NCBI GenBank assembly: GCA_017547885.1
Contig: JAFYOP010000012.1
Coordinates: 1 to 64,000 of the forward strand
Source of the DNA: Clostridia bacterium
GTDB taxonomy: Bacteria > Bacillota > Clostridia > Christensenellales > CAG-138
Direction of reading: 5' to 3'
DNA length: 64,000 bases
Shown here piece after piece: positions 8,034-15,176 of this stretch. How positions within the stretch are numbered: the first letter of the stretch is position 1; every line of letters starts with the position of its first letter. Below the pieces are notes generated by a model. The model was not told the DNA's origin, ran no database searches, and saw only the letters and a list, made by a program, of their open reading frames with translations. The position numbers and the translations under genes were made by a program.

Positions 8034-9134
8034 TTAATTTAATCCAAAAAGCTCCTTAACGTCGTTGTAGATAGCCAGATACTTAGTTATTGAATCCGCA
8101 TATGCAATGGGGCGATTAACTGTTACGGTATCCGGGGCTTCTTCACCCAGCAGCAGCCTGTCCAGCATCATGGTAGCTGTGGCAGCTGTTTCATAATAGG
8201 GCTCTATGCAAAGGGCATAGATATCGTTATCGTTAAACAGATCCAGATTTTCATCGCTTAGCCCGCATCCAAAGGCGGTTATTGATATCTGCTTAAGCAG
8301 ACCGGGATTAGGAGTTGGGCCGGCGGAAGGATCTATACTGGGAGTAGGAGTGGGCTTGGCATCCTCTGCCTCCTTTTCCATCTCCTTGAAAAGAGCGATG
8401 GCTTTGCTCCTTGCCTTTACGGCGATAGAGGCGGAATCCGTATCGCAGGCATACATGCCCTTGATATCCCTGTTGTTGAGTATGAAGTTTGCAAGCTCAT
8501 CTATTGCTGCGTCCTCCCCGCTTCCGGGGGTGCGCACAAAGGTAACAGTCTGAAACTGAGGATAATACTCTTTTATTGCCGCGTCGAATTCAGCATAGCA
8601 GACCGTTGGATCATAGCCGTATACCAGTATGCGTCCGGACTTAAGGCTTCTTTCGGTCATACGTTCCGCAATGCCTCTGGCAAGCTCTTCTATGTATTCG
8701 CTGGCATCTGCTATAACGTTTACGTTTACACTGTCGGTTTCACAGGCGTGATATGGAGATACTACGTATATTCCCGCCTGAGCTGCGTCCGCTATTGCTG
8801 TTGTATAGTTTCCGGGGATAAGAAGGCCTGCACATCCATCCGCCAGTGCATCAGCAACCGCAGAAGATGCATCCGAGGTTATACGGTAAAGCTTTGCGGG
8901 ATAGCCCAGGTTTTCCGCTGTGCGCAGGAAGCCGTGCATCATCATATATGCTCCCATGCTGCCGTCATCCTCTATCACAAGGCCCATAAGGCGCATGCCT
9001 GCAGAAGATGGGTCTGCGGCTTTTGCTTCTGCGGCAGTTATGGGCTGTTCTTCCACGGATACCTCTGCCGGCTTATCCGCGCAGGCCGTGAACATAAACA
9101 TCAGCGCTGCGATTATGGGGATTATCCTTTTCAC
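8034..9134 (-). CDS. Substrate-binding lipoprotein of the periplasmic binding protein type I fold
   Basis: A 366-residue protein with a lipoprotein signal (MFMFTACADKP; lipobox Cys about residue 18). The body resembles sugar/ribose-type binding proteins or LacI-like sensor domains: repeated GLVIEDDGSMG, DGCAGLLIPGN and VNVIADASEYIEELARGIAERM segments. A Pro/Thr-rich stretch (PTPTPSIDPSAGPTPNPG) interrupts the second half, unusual inside such a domain. No transporter genes accompany it; it sits 3 nt before rodA, so a sensing role in wall growth is possible but is inference. GTG 9134 is chosen because GGGAGGTATTGT precedes it. Confidence 0.68.
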   Translation of the reverse strand: MKRIIPIIAALMFMFTACADKPAEVSVEEQPITAAEAKAADPSSAGMRLMGLVIEDDGSMGAYMMMHGFLRTAENLGYPAKLYRITSDASSAVADALADGCAGLLIPGNYTTAIADAAQAGIYVVSPYHACETDSVNVNVIADASEYIEELARGIAERMTERSLKSGRILVYGYDPTVCYAEFDAAIKEYYPQFQTVTFVRTPGSGEDAAIDELANFILNNRDIKGMYACDTDSASIAVKARSKAIALFKEMEKEAEDAKPTPTPSIDPSAGPTPNPGLLKQISITAFGCGLSDENLDLFNDNDIYALCIEPYYETAATATMMLDRLLLGEEAPDTVTVNRPIAYADSITKYLAIYNDVKELFGLN

Positions 9135-9265
9135 ACAATACCTCCCGTGGGGATATAATGTAATTTTACAGTAAATCGGACCGCCAGTCATCCCGGCGGC
9201 TCATTTGTTTACAGAATTTTAGATAATGCAGAGTATTTGCATAAGAAAATAGACATATTTCCAGT

Positions 9266-9294
9266 TTGTCAGCCTATAGCTGATTTAATATTAT
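9266..9294 (+). promoter_or_regulatory. Sigma-A promoter for the 9343 gene
   Basis: TTGTCA (9266-9271) and TATTAT (9289-9294) are 17 nt apart on the plus strand, about 49 nt before the start codon. The remainder of the divergent region 9135-9342 shows nothing else I can name. Confidence 0.6.
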
Positions 9295-9342
9295 AGCACA
9301 TATTTCATATTCTTGGACATAAAATTACCAACGAGGTGGGAT

Positions 9343-9813
9343 ATGTTGACCAATTCAAAAAACCTGCTGACGATTTTAATGGCAGTGCTTCTTCTGGTAT
9401 CGATGTTGGTATTTTTATATTGCTTCAAAGACTATGGGCACCTGAATGTACGGGTTGTTGACGCATATACCCTTATGCCGTTAAAAGGTGCAAAGGTAAT
9501 AATACCCGATGTACACATGGCAGCCGAATCTGACAATACGGGCAGCTGTGTATTTACCGGCATACCTATACGAAAAAATATTCTGCATTACAGACTTATA
9601 CAATACGACTGGGGCGAATGCACCGTTATTGCAACAGCAGCCGGATACAGGCCAACGGTAATACTCAATACACGTGTAGACAAGGATAAAATGCGCAGCG
9701 GACCCACGGTGTATATGTTTCCCGAAGAACAGGACGATATTCCGGTTGCGCCAATCGTTGAATCGCCGGATATGGAATGGATAATTAAGCTTGTTGAAAA
9801 GTATTCCAGATAA
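9343..9813 (+). CDS. Membrane-anchored protein with carboxypeptidase-regulatory-like beta domain
   Basis: A 156-residue protein: a short cytoplasmic N-terminus, one membrane segment at about 9-29 (LLTILMAVLLLVSMLVFLYC) and an extracellular part. The latter follows the CarboxypepD_reg/Cna-B-like pattern (LNVRVVDAYTLMPLKGAKV, then VIATAAGYRPTVI), a small beta-sandwich often found in surface proteins. No catalytic residues are apparent and I do not recognise a named family. ATG 9343 follows GAGGTGGGAT. It lies just 18 bp before the DUF3810 gene on the same strand, yet that gene appears to have its own promoter. Confidence 0.65.
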   Translation: MLTNSKNLLTILMAVLLLVSMLVFLYCFKDYGHLNVRVVDAYTLMPLKGAKVIIPDVHMAAESDNTGSCVFTGIPIRKNILHYRLIQYDWGECTVIATAAGYRPTVILNTRVDKDKMRSGPTVYMFPEEQDDIPVAPIVESPDMEWIIKLVEKYSR

Positions 9814-9818
9814 TATGG

Positions 9819-9824
9819 TATAAT
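9819..9824 (+). promoter_or_regulatory. Extended -10 of a leaderless promoter for the DUF3810 gene
   Basis: TGGTATAAT ends at 9824 and the ATG is at 9832, so a start site 7 nt downstream of the -10 falls on the start codon. There is no ribosome site between. A TTGAAA lies at 9794-9799 with a long 19-nt spacer. Confidence 0.6.
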
Positions 9825-9831
9825 AGCTTCC

Positions 9832-10947
9832 ATGGAAGCTAAAAAGAAAGATATAACAAAAAAAGATCTGCTGAAAAAGCTGCCCTGGCTGCTGCTGATT
9901 CCTCTTGGCTTTATACTGCCAAGACTTGCAGCAAGCTCACCATGGAGCGTAGAGCATATGTACAGCCGCGGAGCATATCCTGTTATCATTGGCACAATAA
10001 GTGCCGTTACAGGGTTGTTTGGCTTTTCTGTGGCGGAGATGTTTGTCTGCACCGTTATTTTATGTGTTTTGTTTTTGCTGATACAAAACACAGTAAGGCT
10101 TGCAGCTAAAAGGCAGTCGGCTACAAGCTTTATTTCCTTTGTTCTTTCACTGTGTATTTTTGCCGGGGCCATGCTCAACCTGTTCTATGTGGCATGGGGA
10201 TTTAATTATTCCCGTCCCACGCTGTATCAGCTGATGGAGTTGGAGGTAAAGCAAAGACCAGACAGTGAGCTTCAGCAACTGTGCTTTACCCTTGCGGACA
10301 GAGCTGCCAAGCTGCGCAGTGCGGTTCCTGAGGATGAAAACGGAGTGTTTTACATAGCCGATTATCGGGAGTATTTTGATAAAATACCTGCCGCATATGA
10401 AAAGCTTGGAGAAAAATATGATATCTTTTCCTCCCCTGCCGCTGTGGCAAAGGGCGTAGCGGCTTCAGAAGGTATGTCGTGGGCCGGCATTTCGGGAATA
10501 TACATGCCCTATACAGCTGAACCAAACGTAAACGTACATCAGCCATCGCTGCTGATACCCTCCTCTGCCGCCCACGAAACTGCCCATTATCTTGGGTTTG
10601 CTCGTGAAGACGAAGCAAACTTCATAGCTTATCTTGCCTGCACATACTCAGATGACCCTGCTGTTGAATATTCCGGGGTAATGCTGGCGCTGATTAACTG
10701 TGCCAATAAGCTTTACAGAAGCGATGCAAATAAATTTGCGCCGCTGCGTGAAATGTACAGCGACGCAATGATACGTGATTTATCCGCATATAATGCATAC
10801 TGGGATAATTATGAAGGTGAAGTACAGGAGGCGGTTGACAGCCTCAATGACAACTATCTTAAATTTAACCAACAGCAGGACGGCGTAAAAAGCTATGGCA
10901 TGATGGTAGACCTGATGCTGGCATATTACGCTAATATCCAAGCTTAA
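9832..10947 (+). CDS. DUF3810 family membrane-anchored putative metallopeptidase
   Basis: A 371-residue protein with three hydrophobic segments in the first ~120 residues and a large external domain. The C-terminal half contains HETAH within AAHETAHYLGFAREDEANF, the pattern of zinc metallopeptidases with a downstream Glu ligand (E in REDEANF), which is the hallmark of DUF3810. The family's substrate is unknown; proximity to peptidoglycan synthesis genes suggests an envelope role by inference. Its 3' end overlaps the convergent pbp gene by 17 bp. There is no Shine-Dalgarno; the promoter -10 is 8 nt before the ATG. Confidence 0.8.
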   Translation: MEAKKKDITKKDLLKKLPWLLLIPLGFILPRLAASSPWSVEHMYSRGAYPVIIGTISAVTGLFGFSVAEMFVCTVILCVLFLLIQNTVRLAAKRQSATSFISFVLSLCIFAGAMLNLFYVAWGFNYSRPTLYQLMELEVKQRPDSELQQLCFTLADRAAKLRSAVPEDENGVFYIADYREYFDKIPAAYEKLGEKYDIFSSPAAVAKGVAASEGMSWAGISGIYMPYTAEPNVNVHQPSLLIPSSAAHETAHYLGFAREDEANFIAYLACTYSDDPAVEYSGVMLALINCANKLYRSDANKFAPLREMYSDAMIRDLSAYNAYWDNYEGEVQEAVDSLNDNYLKFNQQQDGVKSYGMMVDLMLAYYANIQA

Positions 10948-12487
10948 CGGCCTTGCTGAGCAGCTTGCCGGCCAGAGGTGCCGCATAGCTTCCTCCGCCG
11001 CCCGCCTGCTCAAGTACCACCGTAACCGCAAGTGGATGTTCTTCTTCAAGTATGAAGCCGGTAAACCAGGCGTGGGTCTTTACGGATTTATCTGAGGATA
11101 TTTCTGCGGTACCGGTCTTTCCGCCCACCGTAAGCCCATCTACAGCGGCCCTTGTACCGGTTCCGCTGTCCACCACCTGCAGCATTGCCTCTTTAACAAA
11201 CTCTGCCTCTGCGGCCGTGAGCACAGTTTTATACTGACTGCTCGGGGCCGTATATTTTACCTTGTTGTTGCTGTCGGCAACCTTATAAAGCAGCCTGGGT
11301 TCCATCATGGTTCCGTTATTCGCAATGGCCGCTGTAAGCATACAGGTCTGCATGGGGGTCATTATGTCTTTATACTGGCCAACGCCGGACCAGGCTACAT
11401 TCAGCTCGGTATCGCCCTTTTCAAAGCTGCTGGAATACAGCATCACATCGTCAAAGAGAAACTCGTCGCCTATCCCCAGTTCTTTTGCTACCTTTGCAAG
11501 CCTGTTGGGGCCAATCTCCATTGCGAGCCTGGCAAACGTGGTGTTGCAGGAAGAAGCAAAAGCTTTGAATACGTCTATTTCACCATGATATTCGCTGTGA
11601 TAGTCCCTGACGATACTGTATATCTCGCTTGCGGCGGGTTCGGCACTTACATCCTCGGCTCCCTCCTGCTCGCGATCGTAGTCTATATCATCGTCGTTGT
11701 CGTTTTTTATAAAGTCCTCGTCGTTTACATGTACATCCGGCAGATACTTTCCGCTTTCCCTGTCAAATACCAGTGCCCCTTCACAGTTGAAGGTTCGGGT
11801 TTGAATGTCGGGTATATAGCGCAGTGCGGCAATAAGCGTGACTATCTTAAATGTGGATCCAGGGGTATATCGTCCCATTGTAGTACGGTTTACCATGGCG
11901 CTTGCAGCCAGCTCCTTATCGCCTGAGATATAGTCTTCCATATAGTTGGGGTCAAATGTCGGCTGGCTGACAGAGGCAAGTATCTCTCCCGTTTTATAAT
12001 TAATCAGCACCACAGAGCCCCAGTAATCGTCCATAAGATCATATGCATATTCGCACAGGTCGGCATCCACAGTAAGCAGTACAGTGGAGCCCACACGCTG
12101 CTGCGTGCCTATGAGCTGCTCAAATTCATCTGCAAGCCCCTGATCAAACCCAAGCAGATATTTGGCAAACATAGACTCAGCGCCTATGGTTTGGCCGTAA
12201 ACATCTCCGATCACATGGCACATGGAGCGGCGCAGCTCCTTTACCCCAACATACTGCCGCTGACCGTCACTGTCGGTATGGGCCAGACGAAGACCGGTAC
12301 GATCCAGCAGCATACCTGCCGCAATGGAGTTCTTCTGGCTGGTTACTCGGGTATTGTAGGGGCTGGAAAACCACCTGTTACCGTAAGCACTCACAATATA
12401 ACCCAGATATACACTGAGCACAACAAACATGGCGCAAAACAGTGCCAGCATGGCCTTTATGTGCTTTCTGCTGCTGTCTTTTTTCAT
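10931..12487 (-). CDS. Class B penicillin-binding protein (PbpA/FtsI type transpeptidase)
   Basis: A 518-residue DD-transpeptidase that cross-links glycan strands outside the membrane. It has one N-terminal membrane anchor (about 10-33), a short dimerisation-type domain and the transpeptidase domain with all three motifs: STFK (Ser211-Lys214), SCN (313-315) and KTGTAEI (about 458). Between the first two there is an acidic insertion (about 255-280, NDEDFIKNDNDDDIDYD) not usual for the family. It overlaps the ftsW gene by 4 nt, forming a dedicated SEDS/bPBP pair; the FHA gene is at the operon's head, an arrangement like actinobacterial fhaB-rodA-pbpA. Confidence 0.9.
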   Translation of the reverse strand: MKKDSSRKHIKAMLALFCAMFVVLSVYLGYIVSAYGNRWFSSPYNTRVTSQKNSIAAGMLLDRTGLRLAHTDSDGQRQYVGVKELRRSMCHVIGDVYGQTIGAESMFAKYLLGFDQGLADEFEQLIGTQQRVGSTVLLTVDADLCEYAYDLMDDYWGSVVLINYKTGEILASVSQPTFDPNYMEDYISGDKELAASAMVNRTTMGRYTPGSTFKIVTLIAALRYIPDIQTRTFNCEGALVFDRESGKYLPDVHVNDEDFIKNDNDDDIDYDREQEGAEDVSAEPAASEIYSIVRDYHSEYHGEIDVFKAFASSCNTTFARLAMEIGPNRLAKVAKELGIGDEFLFDDVMLYSSSFEKGDTELNVAWSGVGQYKDIMTPMQTCMLTAAIANNGTMMEPRLLYKVADSNNKVKYTAPSSQYKTVLTAAEAEFVKEAMLQVVDSGTGTRAAVDGLTVGGKTGTAEISSDKSVKTHAWFTGFILEEEHPLAVTVVLEQAGGGGSYAAPLAGKLLSKAVKLGY

Positions 12488-13743
12488 TGCAGTATGTATT
12501 CCTCACTTGCTTCGTCCATGGCGTCCTCAAGCATTTCGCCGTTTTGTATGGCAACTCCTTCCAGTATGCCAAGCAGCATCATGGTGGCTATCATGGAACT
12601 GCCGCCGTAGCTTACAAAGGGCAGCGTAATGCCGGTAAGAGGTATCAGCTTTATTACGCCGCCTATTATAATAAAGCTCTGCAGCGTAATAAGTACAGTA
12701 CAGCCAAAAGCTACCAGCATCAGATATCTTGTGCGGGCGTTAAGGGCAATAAGTGCTCCTCGTATTATAAACACAAGGTAAAGTGCAATAACGGCTATAC
12801 CGAAAATTATTCCGAATTCCTCGCAGATAACAGCAAAAATATAGTCGGTATTATAGGCAGGAATGGACTTTGGCATGCCCTTTGTAAGGCCCAGACCCAT
12901 AACGCCGCCTGAAGCTATAGCCATAAGGCCCTGAGCTACCTGATAGCCGCTGGTTGAATAGGTTGCCCATGGGTTCATCCAAATTGCCACTCGTGCCTTT
13001 ACGTGATCAAACAGATGATAACTGGCCACAGCGCCTATCGCTCCGGCGCCAAGTCCTATGAGGGTAGTGCCCGTCTTACCTGTTGCAACATAAAACACGA
13101 TAAGGTATGTGCCGCAGATAAGCAGCGCAGCGCCAAGGTCACGCTCCATTACAAGAAGTGCGGCAACGATTATTGCAAATATTGCGGACGGCAGCCAGTC
13201 CCATGTGCGTTCTATCACTGTAAAGTGATTTGCCATTATAAATACCAGCGCCACCTTTACAAACTCAGAAGGCTGAAAGCTTATCCCACCTACTATAATC
13301 CAGTTTTTAGCGCCACCGTTTTCTTTACCAACTACCAACAGTACGGCCAATATACCTATGCTGAGTATCATTAGAGGTATATTAATACTGCGGAAAAACC
13401 TTTTTGCTCTCATCAGCAGTGTGCACATTACCATGCATACCATACCTATGCAGAACCATACAAGCTGCTTTATCGCAATATCGGGAGAAAGCCTGTATTG
13501 CACTATCATGCCTATTGCAGCAAGAAGGTTTGCTATTACAAGGATAAACCTGTCCGCGTAGCGGGATATCCACTGCATCACAATGTACTGGATAAGCAGT
13601 ACCGCAACAAGGCCTATGCCAAATGCCAGCGACATAAGATCAAAGCTCTCATCTCTAAGGGATAAAAGAGCAAAGGCAGAAAGTTCGAATATCATTACGA
13701 TACCAAGAAGCCCTGCGGCGCTGAGCTGACGTACTCTATTCAT
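12484..13743 (-). CDS. FtsW/RodA/SpoVE family glycosyltransferase
   Basis: A 419-residue SEDS protein with about ten membrane helices. Family motifs include GGAKNWIIVGGISFQPSEF in the large loop region and LPFVSYGGSSMIATMMLLG near the C-terminus. It polymerises lipid II with its partner PBP encoded directly downstream (4-nt overlap). Whether it acts in division (FtsW), elongation or the spore cortex (SpoVE) cannot be decided from sequence; the FHA partner upstream hints at control by Ser/Thr phosphorylation. The start overlaps the end of the FHA gene by 8 nt. Confidence 0.9.
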   Translation of the reverse strand: MNRVRQLSAAGLLGIVMIFELSAFALLSLRDESFDLMSLAFGIGLVAVLLIQYIVMQWISRYADRFILVIANLLAAIGMIVQYRLSPDIAIKQLVWFCIGMVCMVMCTLLMRAKRFFRSINIPLMILSIGILAVLLVVGKENGGAKNWIIVGGISFQPSEFVKVALVFIMANHFTVIERTWDWLPSAIFAIIVAALLVMERDLGAALLICGTYLIVFYVATGKTGTTLIGLGAGAIGAVASYHLFDHVKARVAIWMNPWATYSTSGYQVAQGLMAIASGGVMGLGLTKGMPKSIPAYNTDYIFAVICEEFGIIFGIAVIALYLVFIIRGALIALNARTRYLMLVAFGCTVLITLQSFIIIGGVIKLIPLTGITLPFVSYGGSSMIATMMLLGILEGVAIQNGEMLEDAMDEASEEYILQ

Positions 13744-14209
13744 GCTCCGCCTCCTCCCTGAAGGAAGTACGCTTTACCCTGTAATAAAACTTGACCCTTC
13801 CAAGCTGCACAAGATCTCCGTCCAGAAGCTCCTCCAGGCGGTTTGTCATCTGTTCACCGTTTATTTTGATGCGCGCCAAGCCCTTGCGTTTTATAAATAC
13901 ATCTCCGCGTTTTTCGAAGATAATTGCGTGCTTGCGCTTTACGGATTTGTCGTCAATGCATATATCACATTTCCTGCTGCGGCCGATAAGGTTTGTTTTA
14001 ACCAGAATAAAGCCGTTTTCGTTGGTATCATACGGGGGCAGGAATTCGATATGTTTGGCATATCCCTTCTCTATCCAATCCTTTACCCGGCGCAGTTCGT
14101 TGTATTCATTTATGGAGTGATAAACTATGCGTATCAATATGTATATGATTGCAGCGACAAAGAAGTATCGCATTACCGACACTGTCAGTGAATATATATC
14201 GGCCCGCAT
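13736..14209 (-). CDS. Membrane-anchored FHA domain protein
   Basis: A 157-residue protein with a membrane helix at about 10-28 and a cytoplasmic FHA domain at about 65-150. The phosphothreonine-binding signature is present: GRSRKCDICIDD, then SVKRKHAII, then KINGE. FHA domains bind phosphothreonine peptides, so this protein probably links a Ser/Thr kinase (not in the window) to the SEDS/PBP pair cotranscribed downstream. ATG 14209 follows GGAGGCGAAGGTAT. Confidence 0.85.
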   Translation of the reverse strand: MRADIYSLTVSVMRYFFVAAIIYILIRIVYHSINEYNELRRVKDWIEKGYAKHIEFLPPYDTNENGFILVKTNLIGRSRKCDICIDDKSVKRKHAIIFEKRGDVFIKRKGLARIKINGEQMTNRLEELLDGDLVQLGRVKFYYRVKRTSFREEAEHE

Positions 14210-14244
14210 ATACCTTCGCCTCCTGTTCAGATTAGTCCTTTATA

Positions 14245-14250
14245 ATTATA
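14245..14250 (-). promoter_or_regulatory. Extended -10 promoter of the FHA-ftsW-pbp operon
   Basis: On the minus strand TGATATAAT ends at 14245, about 35 nt before the FHA start codon. A good -35 is not evident, as is common for TGn promoters. Upstream, TGTGGTCACA (14280-14271) is a perfect 10-bp palindrome that could be an operator. Confidence 0.5.
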
Positions 14251-14320
14251 TCATAGATTTAATAAAAAACTGTGACCACATTATCAACTTTACATATTCA
14301 TTCCAATCTTCTCAAATTTA

Positions 14321-14360
14321 AACAATATAAAACACAAAAGGCTGCTTGATGCAGCCTTTT
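14321..14360 (-). terminator. Intrinsic terminator of the GntR gene
   Basis: AAAAGGCTGC / GCAGCCTTTT (14336-14345, 14351-14360) forms a 10-bp stem with a 5-nt loop; minus-strand transcripts continue into TGTGTTTTATATTG. It separates the GntR gene from the FHA operon. Confidence 0.8.
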
Positions 14361-14379
14361 TAGGATATATCGTTTGATT

Positions 14380-15063
14380 TTAAGAAAGCAGAGGGGATTT
14401 CAGGAGCATATTCTTGGTGCGCTGCAGATGGGTGCGAAGTATGGCGGTAGCAAGTTCCATGTCTTTGCTTTCGCATGCATTGATAAACTGAGCATGGTCA
14501 TCCAAAGAATAGAGCTCATCCTTATTATCTTCACCGTAGAAAGGAGTAATGTACCTGTCTACGTTGGCGTGCATCTGGTCTATCAAGGAAAGAAGCACGG
14601 GATTATCACATGGGCTATACAGGGCAAAATGAAGCTCAAGGTTAAGTTCTGCACCTTTAACGTGATCGGTTTCCTTAGAAAATGAATCCAGTAGAGTCCT
14701 TGCTTTGGCAATATCGTCCTCGGTAATATTGGGCATAGCCAAACGAAGAGCGCCTACCTCCAGCAAAATGCGGGTATCCATAACGTTTGCAAGCTCCTTG
14801 CGTGAAAGCTTGGTTACCACAGCGCCGCGGTTGGGATATATGCGAACCAGACCCTGAGCCTCAAGCTGACGGAAAGCCTCGCGAACGGGAATATGGCTTA
14901 CGCTGAGGGCTGCGGATATCTCATCCTGCCTGAGGGGCATATCGCCGGGAAGCTCGCCGCGAATAATGGCCGTTCTGATTACTTGGAAAACCCAATCTCT
15001 TGCCGCCATGGAACGTGGCTGCATTTCTTCTGCTATCTTTTTAAGATCCATAGTTACCGTCAC
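14380..15063 (-). CDS. GntR-family transcriptional regulator, FadR subfamily (FCD domain)
   Basis: A 227-residue regulator. The N-terminal winged helix (about 15-85) shows MPLRQDEISAALSVSHIPVREAFRQLEAQGLV, the classic GntR DNA-binding motif. The C-terminal all-helical FCD domain (about 95-220) usually binds a carboxylate ligand at a metal site; His residues in ELHFALY and TILRTHLQ fit this. The ligand and target are not evident. It is monocistronic, with its own promoter and a probable operator over the start site, which suggests autorepression. Confidence 0.87.
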   Translation of the reverse strand: MTVTMDLKKIAEEMQPRSMAARDWVFQVIRTAIIRGELPGDMPLRQDEISAALSVSHIPVREAFRQLEAQGLVRIYPNRGAVVTKLSRKELANVMDTRILLEVGALRLAMPNITEDDIAKARTLLDSFSKETDHVKGAELNLELHFALYSPCDNPVLLSLIDQMHANVDRYITPFYGEDNKDELYSLDDHAQFINACESKDMELATAILRTHLQRTKNMLLKSPLLS

Positions 15064-15096
15064 TTTCTTTTGTGTATTTTGGAATTATTTATTCTA

Positions 15097-15151
15097 TACA
15101 ATATAACATATACTTGTACTTTTATTTTACCTAAAAAGACACTTTAGTCAA
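15097..15151 (-). promoter_or_regulatory. Promoter and probable autoregulatory operator of the GntR gene
   Basis: On the minus strand TTGACT (15151-15146) and TAAAAT (15129-15124) are spaced 16 nt. Directly downstream, 15118-15097 is an imperfect palindrome with TACAA/TTGTA ends (22 bp), the form expected for a FadR-type GntR operator placed to block initiation. Confidence 0.6.
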
Positions 15152-15176
15152 CCCATTTTGATACAGTATAAATACA

